This document shows, piece after piece, positions 24,284 through 32,190 of a stretch of 39,225 bases of DNA; the first letter of the stretch is position 1, and each line of letters opens with the position of its first letter. Origin of the DNA: Anaerolineales bacterium UBA5195 (GTDB lineage: Bacteria; Chloroflexota; Anaerolineae; Anaerolineales; Villigracilaceae); contig DHVZ01000011.1 of NCBI GenBank assembly GCA_002412925.1, positions 1-39,225 of the forward strand, written 5' to 3'. The translations under genes and the position numbers were made by a program. A model generated the notes under the pieces. The model did not search any database. It saw only the letters and a list, made by a program, of their open reading frames with translations, and had not been told where the DNA came from.

Positions 24284-26167
24284 ATGAGAGTTATCGGCAC
24301 TGCCGGGCATGTTGACCATGGCAAATCCACCCTGATCGCCGCGCTGACCGGTACGCATCCTGACCGTCTTAAGGAGGAGCAGGAGCGTGAAATGACCATC
24401 GATCTCGGCTTTGGCTGGCTGACCCTGCCAGACGGCGAGGAAATCGGCATTGTCGATGTGCCCGGCCACCGCGATTTCATCGAAAACATGCTGGCGGGTG
24501 TGGGCGGCGTTGACGCTGCCTTGCTGGTCATCGCCGCTGATGAAGGGATCATGCCGCAGACGCGCGAGCACCTTGCCATTCTCGACCTGCTGCAAATCCC
24601 CAGGGGATTGGTGGTGATTACAAAAACGGATTTGGCAGATGACAACGAATGGCTGGCTCTCGTTGAAGGGGACATCCGCACAGCCCTGACCGGTACCGTT
24701 CTGGAAGGCGCTGATTTGGTGCGCGTCTCGGCTAAAACCGGCGCTGGATTGGACGATTTGCTGCGCTCCCTCAGCCTGCTCCTGCAAGATTCGCCTCCGC
24801 GCCTTGACCTGGGACGACCGCGTCTGCCCATCGACCGGGTCTTCTCGATTGCGGGGTTTGGCACCGTTGTGACCGGGACGCTGACTGATGGACATTTATC
24901 CGTTGGTGATGAAGTCGAGATTCTCCCTTCCGGTAAAAAAGGCCGGGTGCGCGGTCTGCAAACGCATAAAAAGAAAGAGGCGAGTGCGGTCGCCGGTTCA
25001 CGGACTGCGGTGAATATTTCTGGTGTTTCAGTGGACGAGATTGCGCGCGGCGAAGTCTTGGTCACACCCGGCCATTACCAGCCCACCCGGCGCCTTGATG
25101 CGCGTTTTCGCCTGCTCAAGGATGTCGCTGCGCCGTTGAAACATGCCACCGAAGTCAAAGTTTTTGCCGGGACTGCCGAGACGATTGCCAACCTGCGCAT
25201 TCTCGGCGCAGACATCTTGAACCCCGGCGAGGAAGGCTGGATCCAACTCGAACTGCGCGAGCCGCTCGTGGTCGTGCGGGGGGATCGCTATATTTTACGA
25301 CGTCCCTCGCCGGGGGAGACGCTTGGCGGAGGCCAGGTGGTAGACCCGGCCCCAAAGCTGCGGCATAAGCGCTTTGACGAGTCGGTCCTGAAAGGTTTGG
25401 AGTCACTCTCGAAAGGCAGTCCGGCTGAAATCTTGTTCCAGGCGGCTCTGGCCCTGGGGGCGGCTTCGGCCCGTGAAACGGTGGCAAAGGCCAGGCTGGA
25501 GTCCGCATCTGCTGAGTTGGCGCTCAAAGAGTGCCTCGAGTCTGGGATGTTGGTGGCCCTTGAAGGGCCGGGCACATCTGCATCCTCCGAGAGCCTGGTC
25601 ATGCCTGCCCCGCACTGGGAAACCCTGCGTAATAACGTCATGGCGGTCTTGGCGGCTTATCACAAAGCCTTGCCCCTGAAGCGAGGCATGTCACGCGAGG
25701 AACTGAAAAGCCGCCTGAAGCTGACGCCGCGCGTCTTCAATGCCGCGCTCAAGCAGCTTGATTTGCAGGATGGCGGCGCCTGGCTGGCGCTGCCTGGGCA
25801 CGAAATCCGTTTCTCAACCACCCAGCAGGCCAAAGCCGAGGCTTTGTTGAAAAAAATTGCCGCGACTCCGTTTGCGCCGCCAGCCGTGAAGGAATGCCAG
25901 GCCGAGATTGGCGAGGAGGTCTTTGCCGCGCTGGTGGAATTGGGTCAGTTGACGCTGGTCTCGCCCGAAGTGGTCTTTCGCCGGGCTGATTATGAGTTGA
26001 TGCTGGCAAAAGTGCGCGAGGAAATTACAAAAAACAGCCAGGTGACCGCCGCGGAAGTCCGCGACTTGTTTGGCACCAGCCGCAAATATGCGCTGGCTTT
26101 GTTGGAGCATCTGGATGCGATTGGAGTTACAATTCGGGATGGCGATTTTCGACGGCTGAGAAAATAA
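24284..26167 (+). CDS. selB: Selenocysteine-specific elongation factor SelB
   Basis: SelB brings Sec-tRNA(Sec) to the ribosome at UGA codons with a SECIS element. The 627-residue protein has an EF-Tu-like G domain: GHVDHGKS (residues 8-15), DRLKEEQEREMTIDLGF, DVPGHRDF and TKTD. Domains II/III follow (FSIAGFGTVVTGTL, GRVRGLQTHKK), then the C-terminal winged helices that read SECIS. The RLKEEQEREMTIDLGF switch region is characteristic of SelB over EF-Tu. The length is normal. selA, selC and selD are not in this window, and I did not find a selenoprotein gene with an in-frame UGA here. A perfect hairpin lies just before its ribosome site. Confidence 0.95.
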   Translation: MRVIGTAGHVDHGKSTLIAALTGTHPDRLKEEQEREMTIDLGFGWLTLPDGEEIGIVDVPGHRDFIENMLAGVGGVDAALLVIAADEGIMPQTREHLAILDLLQIPRGLVVITKTDLADDNEWLALVEGDIRTALTGTVLEGADLVRVSAKTGAGLDDLLRSLSLLLQDSPPRLDLGRPRLPIDRVFSIAGFGTVVTGTLTDGHLSVGDEVEILPSGKKGRVRGLQTHKKKEASAVAGSRTAVNISGVSVDEIARGEVLVTPGHYQPTRRLDARFRLLKDVAAPLKHATEVKVFAGTAETIANLRILGADILNPGEEGWIQLELREPLVVVRGDRYILRRPSPGETLGGGQVVDPAPKLRHKRFDESVLKGLESLSKGSPAEILFQAALALGAASARETVAKARLESASAELALKECLESGMLVALEGPGTSASSESLVMPAPHWETLRNNVMAVLAAYHKALPLKRGMSREELKSRLKLTPRVFNAALKQLDLQDGGAWLALPGHEIRFSTTQQAKAEALLKKIAATPFAPPAVKECQAEIGEEVFAALVELGQLTLVSPEVVFRRADYELMLAKVREEITKNSQVTAAEVRDLFGTSRKYALALLEHLDAIGVTIRDGDFRRLRK

Positions 26168-26221
26168 ACCAGGGATAAACAATGATTCCAAGTTTCTTGT
26201 TTATTCCTGTTCATCCCTGGT
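26168..26221. repeat. Palindrome between selB and the zinc-ribbon gene
   Basis: ACCAGGGAT (26168-26176) pairs with ATCCCTGGT (26213-26221), and GGATAAACAA (26173-26182) pairs nearly with TTGTTTATTCC (26198-26208), so the element can fold in two overlapping ways. It begins directly after the selB stop. No T run follows. It may act as a processing or stability hairpin, or be a copy of a dispersed repeat. Confidence 0.6.
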
Positions 26222-26235
26222 GAATTGGAGACCTT

Positions 26236-26697
26236 ATGATTTTAGACCCAACCTTCATGAGCAGTGCCTTCCTGATCCTGGTGGCCTTTGGGGGCGCATT
26301 CCTGGTGGCCTTGTGGCTGGCGCTGATTGTCTGGACCTGGCGCGATATCCGCAACCGCGCGCGTGACCCGTTGGCGCAGGCTCTGGCCGTGCTGGTGGTG
26401 GCGATTCTCAACCTACCCGGTGTGCTGGTCTACTTGATCCTGCGCCCCGCGCACACGCTCGAAGAAGACTACCAGAAAACACTGGAAGAAGAAGCCTTGC
26501 TGGCTTCGATTGAAGACCAGTCGCTCTGCCCTGGCTGCGAACGCCGCGTGAAAGAGGATTGGCAGGTCTGCCCGAACTGCCATACCAAGTTGAAAAAGAA
26601 CTGCCAAGCTTGCCGCAAGCTGATGGAACTGCCCTGGAATATCTGTCCATACTGCGGCACGCCCGCGCCGGGGATGAAGCGCGAAGGGGAGCAGTAA
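26236..26697 (+). CDS. Membrane protein with C-terminal double zinc ribbon
   Basis: A 153-residue protein. Two hydrophobic segments span the N-terminal half (about 10-35 and 50-70, with IRNRARDPLAQ between). An acidic linker leads to two zinc-ribbon pairs: CPGCERRVKEDWQVCPNC and CQACRKLMELPWNICPYC. Such double zinc ribbons (DZR type) bind zinc and often serve as protein- or RNA-binding modules on a membrane anchor. GGAG stands 5 bases before the ATG. It follows selB by 68 bases and precedes the GT-C gene by 9 bases, so it probably starts or shares an operon with the latter. The role is unknown. Confidence 0.75.
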   Translation: MILDPTFMSSAFLILVAFGGAFLVALWLALIVWTWRDIRNRARDPLAQALAVLVVAILNLPGVLVYLILRPAHTLEEDYQKTLEEEALLASIEDQSLCPGCERRVKEDWQVCPNCHTKLKKNCQACRKLMELPWNICPYCGTPAPGMKREGEQ

Positions 26698-26706
26698 AGC
26701 GCACTC

Positions 26707-28728
26707 ATGTCCGCTAAATTCATCGTTTTGGAACGTGCAGTTTCTCATCTGCGCCGCGCCAGCCAATCTGCCTGGGGCTATCCGCTTTTCCTGCTCCTGG
26801 TGGGAGGCTTGTCTTACCTTTATTCGCTGCCTCAATTGGGCTATTTTTGGGATGATTGGGAGGTTGTTTATCTCACCCAACTGGCTACGCCGCAAATCCT
26901 TGAAGGCTACTTTTTCTTTGACCGCCCGCTGGCTTGGCCGTACCCTGTTTATGCGGCCATCCTGGGGGCGCAGCCCTACCTGTGGCACCTGTTGACCCTG
27001 TTCCTGCGCTGGGCCGGGACTTTGTTCTTTTACCTGGCTTTGGAGCGTCTGTGGCCCAAAAACCGCTCTGCTTTGCAGTGGGGCGGCCTGCTGATGTTGG
27101 TCTATCCCGCTTTTTTACAGCAGATGATCGCCACGGCCTTCAGCCGTCATTTCACCGCTTTCATGCTCTGCGGCCTGTCTTTCTATTTAACCGCGCTGGC
27201 CATGCAGACGGAGCGCAAGAAACTCTTCTGGGTTTTGGCCTGGATCACGGGCGCGGCGCAGGTCTTCACCATCGAATACTTCGCCGGATTGGAATTAGCC
27301 CGGCCAGTTTTCATCTGGCTGCTGCTTGGGAATTTACCGGTTAAAGAGAAACTCAAGCGCACGACCCTGCTCTGGCTGCCATTCCTGGGCTTTTTCCTGG
27401 CTTTTGGCTGGTGGCGCGTGGTCTATTACCCGACGCTGCTCCCCACGAACCAGTTTGTCAGCGGCGCCCGACTCCTGACCGATTTCCAGAAGTCACCGGC
27501 GGGCACACTGGCGGCCTTGCTGGAATGGGTGCTGCAAGATTTAGCTTATCTTGTCGGGCAAAACTGGCTGTCCCTGTTGATGGATGCTGAAAGGCTGAAT
27601 TTTTCGGCCTCCTCTGTCTGGTTTGGGTTGGCGCTTGCAGCGGCGCTGGCGCTGTTGGCGGTCTTGCTTCTCCGCCAGGATGAAGAGTCCACCCAGGGTT
27701 TTGGGGCGCAGGCTGTCGGTCTGGGCCTGGCGGCCTTCCTTTTCGGCGGGATACCCGTCTGGATCATCGAGAAACAAGTTTCGGGAGGCGGCAGTTTTGA
27801 TAATCGCTTTGCGCTTGGTCTAATGCCTGGCGCCATCCTGCTGGTTGTCGCATTGACGGTCATCCTGATCCGGCCGCGTTGGCAGCGCTGGGTGTTTGCC
27901 TTTTTGTTGATGACGGCTGTGTTCACACAGGTTTTTACGGTCAATACCTATCGGCGCGAGTGGGCGAACCTGCGCAATTATTTCTGGCAACTGGCCTGGC
28001 GCGCGCCCGGTCTCGAACCGGGAACCGCCATCCTGGCCGGGTACGCGCCCTCAACGGTGCTGCCTGATTACGATGTCAGTTTTGCCCTGGCGCTTTTATA
28101 TGCTGACAAGCCCACAGGTACCCAACTGCCCTATTGGTATTACACCTGGGATGGGATGAATAACATCAACCTGAAAGATGGGGCCAAGGCGGGCAAGCGA
28201 TTTCGCAACCTGGAATTCGAGGGGTTTATTGGCGAATCGGTGATGGTTTTACATCAATCGCTCCCTGGCTGTATACGGGTAGCGGATGGATTCTACGTCG
28301 GGGATCCGGTGCTCGGTCCGCAGAACAACTTATTGGGTTACTCTGACTTGTCGCTGATTCAGCCCGAGTCCGCTTATTCACCACCGCAAGCCATTTTCGG
28401 CGCGGAACCGCCGTACAATTGGTGTTACTACTTCCAGAAAGCTGACCTGGCCCGCCAGCTCGGGCGCTGGGACGAGGTGATCAAGCTTTATCAACAGGCA
28501 TCGGCTGCCGGGTTTGCGCCCACCCAGGGCGGAGAATACCTGCCATTGGTGGAGGCTTACGCCCAGTCAGGCGCTTGGGAGCAAGCCTGCCAAACCAGCC
28601 AGCAGGTTCTGGCGCTGACTGCCGAGTTGCAGCCGAATTTGTGCGCCAAATGGTTGCGCTATGCAGAATTGCCCGGGGTTGATTCTGCGCTTGTTGCGCA
28701 GGTTAGAAGTGAAATTGCCTGTCCATGA
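26707..28728 (+). CDS. GT-C-like multi-pass membrane protein with C-terminal TPR-like region
   Basis: A 673-residue protein. About 12 hydrophobic segments fill the first ~480 residues. The first outside loop has FWDDWEVVYLTQLATPQ, the acidic pair usual in GT-C glycosyltransferases, and later FFFDRPLAWPYP. The C-terminal ~190 residues are soluble; near the end helices with NWCYYFQKADLARQLGRWDEVIKLYQQ and AYAQSGAWEQACQTSQQVLAL look like TPR repeats. It is likely to build or export an extracellular glycan, but the acceptor is not known. It follows the zinc-ribbon gene by 9 bases and precedes the enolase-superfamily gene by 15, so the three are probably co-transcribed. Confidence 0.6.
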   Translation: MSAKFIVLERAVSHLRRASQSAWGYPLFLLLVGGLSYLYSLPQLGYFWDDWEVVYLTQLATPQILEGYFFFDRPLAWPYPVYAAILGAQPYLWHLLTLFLRWAGTLFFYLALERLWPKNRSALQWGGLLMLVYPAFLQQMIATAFSRHFTAFMLCGLSFYLTALAMQTERKKLFWVLAWITGAAQVFTIEYFAGLELARPVFIWLLLGNLPVKEKLKRTTLLWLPFLGFFLAFGWWRVVYYPTLLPTNQFVSGARLLTDFQKSPAGTLAALLEWVLQDLAYLVGQNWLSLLMDAERLNFSASSVWFGLALAAALALLAVLLLRQDEESTQGFGAQAVGLGLAAFLFGGIPVWIIEKQVSGGGSFDNRFALGLMPGAILLVVALTVILIRPRWQRWVFAFLLMTAVFTQVFTVNTYRREWANLRNYFWQLAWRAPGLEPGTAILAGYAPSTVLPDYDVSFALALLYADKPTGTQLPYWYYTWDGMNNINLKDGAKAGKRFRNLEFEGFIGESVMVLHQSLPGCIRVADGFYVGDPVLGPQNNLLGYSDLSLIQPESAYSPPQAIFGAEPPYNWCYYFQKADLARQLGRWDEVIKLYQQASAAGFAPTQGGEYLPLVEAYAQSGAWEQACQTSQQVLALTAELQPNLCAKWLRYAELPGVDSALVAQVRSEIACP

Positions 28729-28743
28729 TGAGGAGAAATATCC

Positions 28744-29850
28744 ATGAAAATTGATCGGGTGACACTCTTTCCTTTGAAAATGCCGTTGGTCTCGCATTTT
28801 GAGACCAGTTTTGGCCGAATCTATGAGCGTGAATGTGTGCTGGTCAAAATCGAATCGGAAGGCTTGGTCGGCTGGGGCGAGTGCGCTGCCGATAGTGACC
28901 CCGGATATTCTTACGAGACGACTGGCACAGTCCTGCACATTCTTAAGGATTTTGCCCTGCCGCTGCTGGTTGGGCAGGAGGTGGTTGATGCCGCTGATTT
29001 CCAACGGCGCATCAGCCCGATCCGTGGGCATCATCTCGCCAAAGCTGGCGTGGAGATGGCGCTCTGGGATTTGCTCGGCAAACGGGATGGCAGGTCGCTC
29101 AGGGAGATGTTCGGCGGTACGAAAGAACGTGTCGATGTGGGCGTTTCTGTCGGCCTGCAGGACACCACTGCCGACCTGGTCAGGGCTGTCGATGGGTATC
29201 TGGCCAAGGGCTACCGGCGCATCAAGATTAAGATCAAACCGGGGCGCGATGTGAGCGAGGCCGGGGCTGTCCGCCAGGCGTATCCGCAAATCAAACTCCA
29301 GGTGGATGCCAACTCTGCCTACAGCCTGGAGACGGCCCACGTGCTGAAACCGCTTGACGGCCTGGATTTACTGCTGATCGAGCAGCCGTTGTTCGAGGAT
29401 GACATCTGGGATCATCGCCTGCTTCAGGAACAGTTGCGCACGCCCGTCTGCCTTGATGAGAGTGTCATTTCTCCGCGCCATGCGCGTTATGCCATCGAGA
29501 TGAAAGCCTGCCGCATCATCAACATCAAGCCCGGGCGCGTCGGCGGCTTGAGCCAGGGCCTGGAAATCCATGCGCTGTGCCAGAAAATCGGGATGCCGGT
29601 CTGGTGCGGCGGGATGCTGGAAACCGGGATTGGCCGCGCCTCGAACCTGGCGATTGCCTCGCTGTCTGGTTTTAGCCTGCCCGGTGACATTTCTGCTTCT
29701 GACCGCTATTACACCCGGGATGTGACGCGCGAACGCTTCACGCTCAATGCGGATAGCACCATCGACGTCCCAACCGGCCCCGGCCTGGGAGTGACGGTGG
29801 ATGAACAGGCGGTCAAGGATTTTGCTTTCGGGGAAGTTGTAGCAGCCTAG
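28744..29850 (+). CDS. menC: Enolase-superfamily enzyme: o-succinylbenzoate synthase / N-succinylamino-acid racemase
   Basis: A 368-residue muconate-lactonising-type barrel. Acid/base and metal residues are all present: K161/K163 in IKIKIKPG, D188 (VDANSAY), E213 (IEQPL), D238 (LDESV) and K262 (INIKPGRVGG). The spacing agrees with the OSBS/NSAR group, as does the closing segment GGMLETGIGRASNLAIASL. OSBS dehydrates SHCHC in menaquinone synthesis; many family members also or instead racemise N-succinyl amino acids. No other men genes are near, so the racemase role is as likely as MenC. GAGGAG precedes the ATG. A bulged hairpin ends the transcript at 29876-29907. Confidence 0.85.
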   Translation: MKIDRVTLFPLKMPLVSHFETSFGRIYERECVLVKIESEGLVGWGECAADSDPGYSYETTGTVLHILKDFALPLLVGQEVVDAADFQRRISPIRGHHLAKAGVEMALWDLLGKRDGRSLREMFGGTKERVDVGVSVGLQDTTADLVRAVDGYLAKGYRRIKIKIKPGRDVSEAGAVRQAYPQIKLQVDANSAYSLETAHVLKPLDGLDLLLIEQPLFEDDIWDHRLLQEQLRTPVCLDESVISPRHARYAIEMKACRIINIKPGRVGGLSQGLEIHALCQKIGMPVWCGGMLETGIGRASNLAIASLSGFSLPGDISASDRYYTRDVTRERFTLNADSTIDVPTGPGLGVTVDEQAVKDFAFGEVVAA

Positions 29851-29875
29851 CCGCCTCTGTTACAAACCTATGACC

Positions 29876-29907
29876 AACGGCCCTCTCCACAAAGGAGCAG
29901 GGTCGTT
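29876..29907 (+). terminator. Bulged terminator-like hairpin after the menC-like gene
   Basis: AACGGCCCTCTCC pairs with GGAGCAGGGTCGTT across a 5-base loop, with small bulges, followed by TATATAA rather than a clean T run. It lies 26 bases past the stop. Confidence 0.5.
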
Positions 29908-29918
29908 TATATAATCAG

Positions 29919-29956
29919 TAATTCACGAAAAGTAGAAAGAAATTCCGATTTTGGCA
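29919..29956 (+). repeat. Dispersed 37-bp intergenic repeat, copy 2
   Basis: It is a variant of the copies at 22889 and 39177 (TTCACGAAAA, GTAGAAAGA, CCGATTTTGG). The 337-base gap 29851-30187 holds this repeat, the TATAAT at 30059 and the structured leader at 30071, but no gene. Confidence 0.7.
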
Positions 29957-30058
29957 CCATTTACCCGTACCCTGTTAACCTATCAGGGCAAACGCCCAGC
30001 GGGACAGGAAAATCTTGGAGACCCGTTCTAAAAAAAAGCAATTTATGATCGTGAAGGG

Positions 30059-30064
30059 TATAAT
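30059..30064 (+). promoter_or_regulatory. -10 box of the CapA-like lipoprotein gene
   Basis: A perfect TATAAT. About 27 bases on its left resemble those at 22953-22980 (A-tract, TATG, CGTGA.GGG), and both lie downstream of a repeat copy. The transcript would start at about 30071. Confidence 0.6.
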
Positions 30065-30070
30065 CCCACA

Positions 30071-30145
30071 TTCCGCAGCCTCATGTCTGCCAATTCAGGT
30101 TTGGGCGATTGGCCCAAGGCGGCATAATTTGCCCAGGTTGCGGAA
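30071..30145 (+). ncRNA. Structured 5' leader beginning at the predicted transcript start
   Basis: An outer stem TTCCGCAGCCT (30071-30081) / AGGTTGCGGAA (30135-30145) pairs over 11 positions, with one G-U in RNA. It encloses smaller pairings: GCCAAT/ATTGGC and TTGGG/CCCAA (near 30100-30117), and a possible ATG..GCC/GGCGGCAT arm. The outer stem starts at the expected +1, followed by about 42 bases to the ATG. It matches no riboswitch class I know. Confidence 0.4.
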
Positions 30146-30187
30146 GCTGGGATCATCCGTTATTTTTGCGCAAGAATTGGATCTCTT

Positions 30188-31870
30188 ATGGTTAAGAAAA
30201 GTGTTTTTACCCTGTCAGTCCTGCTCAGCATTTTAAGCTTCCTGCTCTCTGCTTGCGGTGACGCAGTGGCTGCTTCACAGCCAACCAGTCTTCCGGCTGC
30301 GGCTGCTGCGCCCCTGCCCACGCTGGCGCCGCCCACGCCGATTGTGCCTGAACTTTGGGTCTCCCCGGCTATCCCCGAAAAACTGCGGGTAGCCACAAGA
30401 ATCGATGGTGCGATCATTGCCGATACCAGAGAATCAGCCAATGTTTGGCTGGATATTACTCCAAAATCATCCACCCCCGAGAATCAAAAGTCGACCTGGA
30501 TCTACGCTCTCGTGGCCGCATTTCCCACGGTTCGTGATGGAGTCAGCCTGGGCGAGTTAAAAGCTGCCTGGTCAGGGAACGGCCAGGTGCTGGTGATGTC
30601 GGAAGCCACTTACGGGGCGTTGAAAACCGTCTTTGGCGGCGAGGCAGGCTCCGGCGTCGTAATGACCATCCCCGCCGAAGGGCTGGCGGATACCCTCTGG
30701 GGCAATCGTTCGGCCTGGGGGATCGTCCCGTTCGAGGAACTCAATCCAAAACTAAAGGTGCTGGAAGTTGACGGCCAGTCTCCCATCCGCAAAGAATTCG
30801 AGGCGGAGAAATATCCGCTGCAGGCGACCTTTGGCCTGTCCTGCAATGAGTCTTGTCCGCCGGTCAGCCTGCCCGCATCGAATCGCGACCCTCAAAAGAT
30901 GGCGACGGTGTTGATGACCGGCGTGACCGCCCTGGTGCGCGCGACGGCAGTCAAAATGGAGCAGAATGGTGTGACTTATCCTGCGGAGGGTATCCGCGAA
31001 TGGCTGACCGGCGCCGACATCGCCCACATCTCGAACGAAATCCCCTTTGCCGAGGGCTGCCCGTTCCCCAAGGCAGGTTCCAAGCGGCTGGTCTTCTGTT
31101 CAGATCCAAAATATATCGAGTTGCTTGACTACGTCGGCGCGGATGTGATCGAGCTGACCGGCAATCACTTTGAGGATTGGGGCAAGGAAGCCACGCGCAT
31201 GACCGTGGAGATGTACCGCCAGCGTGGCCTGCCCTATTTTGGTGGCGGGGTTGACCTGGCCGATGCCCAAAAACCGGCCATTCTGGAAAGCGGCGGGATG
31301 AAGTTTGCCTTTATCGGCTGCAACCCGGCCGGGCCGGACTGGGCCTGGGCGCGGGCGGATGGCTACCCCGGCGCGGCTCCCTGCGGCAAGGATTGGCCGG
31401 GAGCCGGGAAAAAGGGCACCGGTTATGAGTGGATGGTGGCTGAGATCCAGAAGTTGAAGTCGGAAGGCTACATCGTGATCGCCACCTTCCAATATTTTGA
31501 ATACTATTCAGCTGACCCGCGCCCCTGGCAGCAGGTGGACTTCCGCATGATGGCCGAGGCGGGCGCGGATATCGTCAGCGGTTCGCAGGCGCATTATGCC
31601 CAGGCGATGGAGTTTTATAATGGCAGCTTCGTGCATTATGGCCTGGGCAATCTGTTTTTCGACCAGATGGGTTACGATAACCCGAGCAGCGGCCTGCGCA
31701 CGACCAACACGCGCCGCGAGTTCCTTGACCGGCATGTCTTTTATGATGGGAAATACATCAGCACGGAACTGCTGACGGCCATGCTCTACGATTACGCCCA
31801 ACCGCGCCCGATGACGCCGGAGGAGCGCGAGGCGTTCTTACAGGAGTATTTCGAAGCCAGCGGCTGGTAG
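30188..31870 (+). CDS. CapA-like lipoprotein with degenerate metallophosphatase site
   Basis: A 560-residue exported protein. The signal peptide ends in LSAC (lipid Cys at 23), followed by an Ala/Pro/Thr linker. Residues about 55-230 look like a periplasmic-binding-type domain (VSLGELKAAWSG, SAWGIVPFEELNPKLKVL). The C-terminal part resembles PGA_cap/CapA, a calcineurin-like fold: ADIAHISNEIPF, GADVIELTGNHFEDWG, GADIVSGSQAHYAQAMEFY and VHYGLGNLFFDQ. Some ligand positions differ from the usual: GDVM is GVTA, the HWG segment is QYF, and GHHPH is GSQAH. Poly-gamma-glutamate or other anionic polymer handling is possible. Hydrolysis may be lost. A structured leader precedes it. Confidence 0.7.
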   Translation: MVKKSVFTLSVLLSILSFLLSACGDAVAASQPTSLPAAAAAPLPTLAPPTPIVPELWVSPAIPEKLRVATRIDGAIIADTRESANVWLDITPKSSTPENQKSTWIYALVAAFPTVRDGVSLGELKAAWSGNGQVLVMSEATYGALKTVFGGEAGSGVVMTIPAEGLADTLWGNRSAWGIVPFEELNPKLKVLEVDGQSPIRKEFEAEKYPLQATFGLSCNESCPPVSLPASNRDPQKMATVLMTGVTALVRATAVKMEQNGVTYPAEGIREWLTGADIAHISNEIPFAEGCPFPKAGSKRLVFCSDPKYIELLDYVGADVIELTGNHFEDWGKEATRMTVEMYRQRGLPYFGGGVDLADAQKPAILESGGMKFAFIGCNPAGPDWAWARADGYPGAAPCGKDWPGAGKKGTGYEWMVAEIQKLKSEGYIVIATFQYFEYYSADPRPWQQVDFRMMAEAGADIVSGSQAHYAQAMEFYNGSFVHYGLGNLFFDQMGYDNPSSGLRTTNTRREFLDRHVFYDGKYISTELLTAMLYDYAQPRPMTPEEREAFLQEYFEASGW

Positions 31871-31875
31871 CGGCA

Positions 31876-31910
31876 ACGGATGGACACGGATCAGCGGATA
31901 ACGGATTAAA
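31876..31910. repeat. Tandem GGAT-type intergenic repeat
   Basis: Imperfect reiterations of ACGGAT / CGGATAACGGAT directly after the lipoprotein stop. The whole 320-base gap 31871-32190 holds only repeats, hairpins and the LacI promoter; no gene was seen before 32191. Confidence 0.55.
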
Positions 31911-31944
31911 CGAAAACGCGGAATAATCAGAAATACAGACGGCA

Positions 31945-31972
31945 TGTAGGGCGGAATTCATTCCGCCCTACA
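31945..31972 (+). terminator. Rho-independent terminator after the lipoprotein gene
   Basis: A perfect 13-bp stem TGTAGGGCGGAAT / ATTCCGCCCTACA with a 2-base loop, followed by TTTTT (31973-31977). Confidence 0.88.
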
Positions 31973-31994
31973 TTTTTAGAGGCTTATGGCACTG

Positions 31995-32018
31995 AGATCG
32001 ACAAAAGATTGTCGATCT
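31995..32018. repeat. Perfect 10-bp hairpin
   Basis: AGATCGACAA (31995-32004) / TTGTCGATCT (32009-32018) with a 4-base loop, then GTTTT. It may act as a second terminator or be a dispersed palindrome. Confidence 0.6.
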
Positions 32019-32040
32019 GTTTTCACGGGTTGAGAGCATT

Positions 32041-32080
32041 AACCACAAAGGACACAAAAGGGGCACCAAGGAGCACCAAG
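32041..32080. repeat. CACAAAGG-type short tandem tract
   Basis: Imperfect tandem units (ACCACAAAGGACACAAAAGG, then GCACCAAGGAGCACCAAG). A related tract (CCACGCAGAGGCCCAAAGAG) lies at 22930-22949. Non-coding. Confidence 0.55.
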
Positions 32081-32153
32081 ATAACTTTATTTTTCTTTGC
32101 CTGCACCGAACGCAGGTACTGGCGCTTTTGCCATCACAATTTTGAACTGAAAG

Positions 32154-32183
32154 TGATAAAATGGTTTATCCAAAACGTTTTGG
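32154..32183 (+). promoter_or_regulatory. Extended -10 and LacI-type operator
   Basis: TGATAAAAT (32154-32162) is an extended -10. Eight bases later is the perfect 14-bp palindrome CCAAAACGTTTTGG (32170-32183), with the central CG typical of LacI/GalR-family operators. It overlaps the likely transcript start (about 32169) and lies 7 bases before the regulator's own ATG, so autorepression of the whole downstream operon is expected. Confidence 0.75.
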
Positions 32184-32190
32184 TTAAGCT

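Noticed and set aside
24220..25065. Minus-strand frame opposite selB (281 codons)
   Set aside because: Shadow of the conserved SelB G domain; no motif in its own translation.
24284..26167. selenoprotein genes around selB
   Set aside because: None of the neighbouring genes shows an in-frame UGA continued by a conserved domain.
28567..29340. Minus-strand frame opposite the menC-like gene (257 codons)
   Set aside because: Shadow of a clear enolase-superfamily enzyme; no ribosome site or domain.
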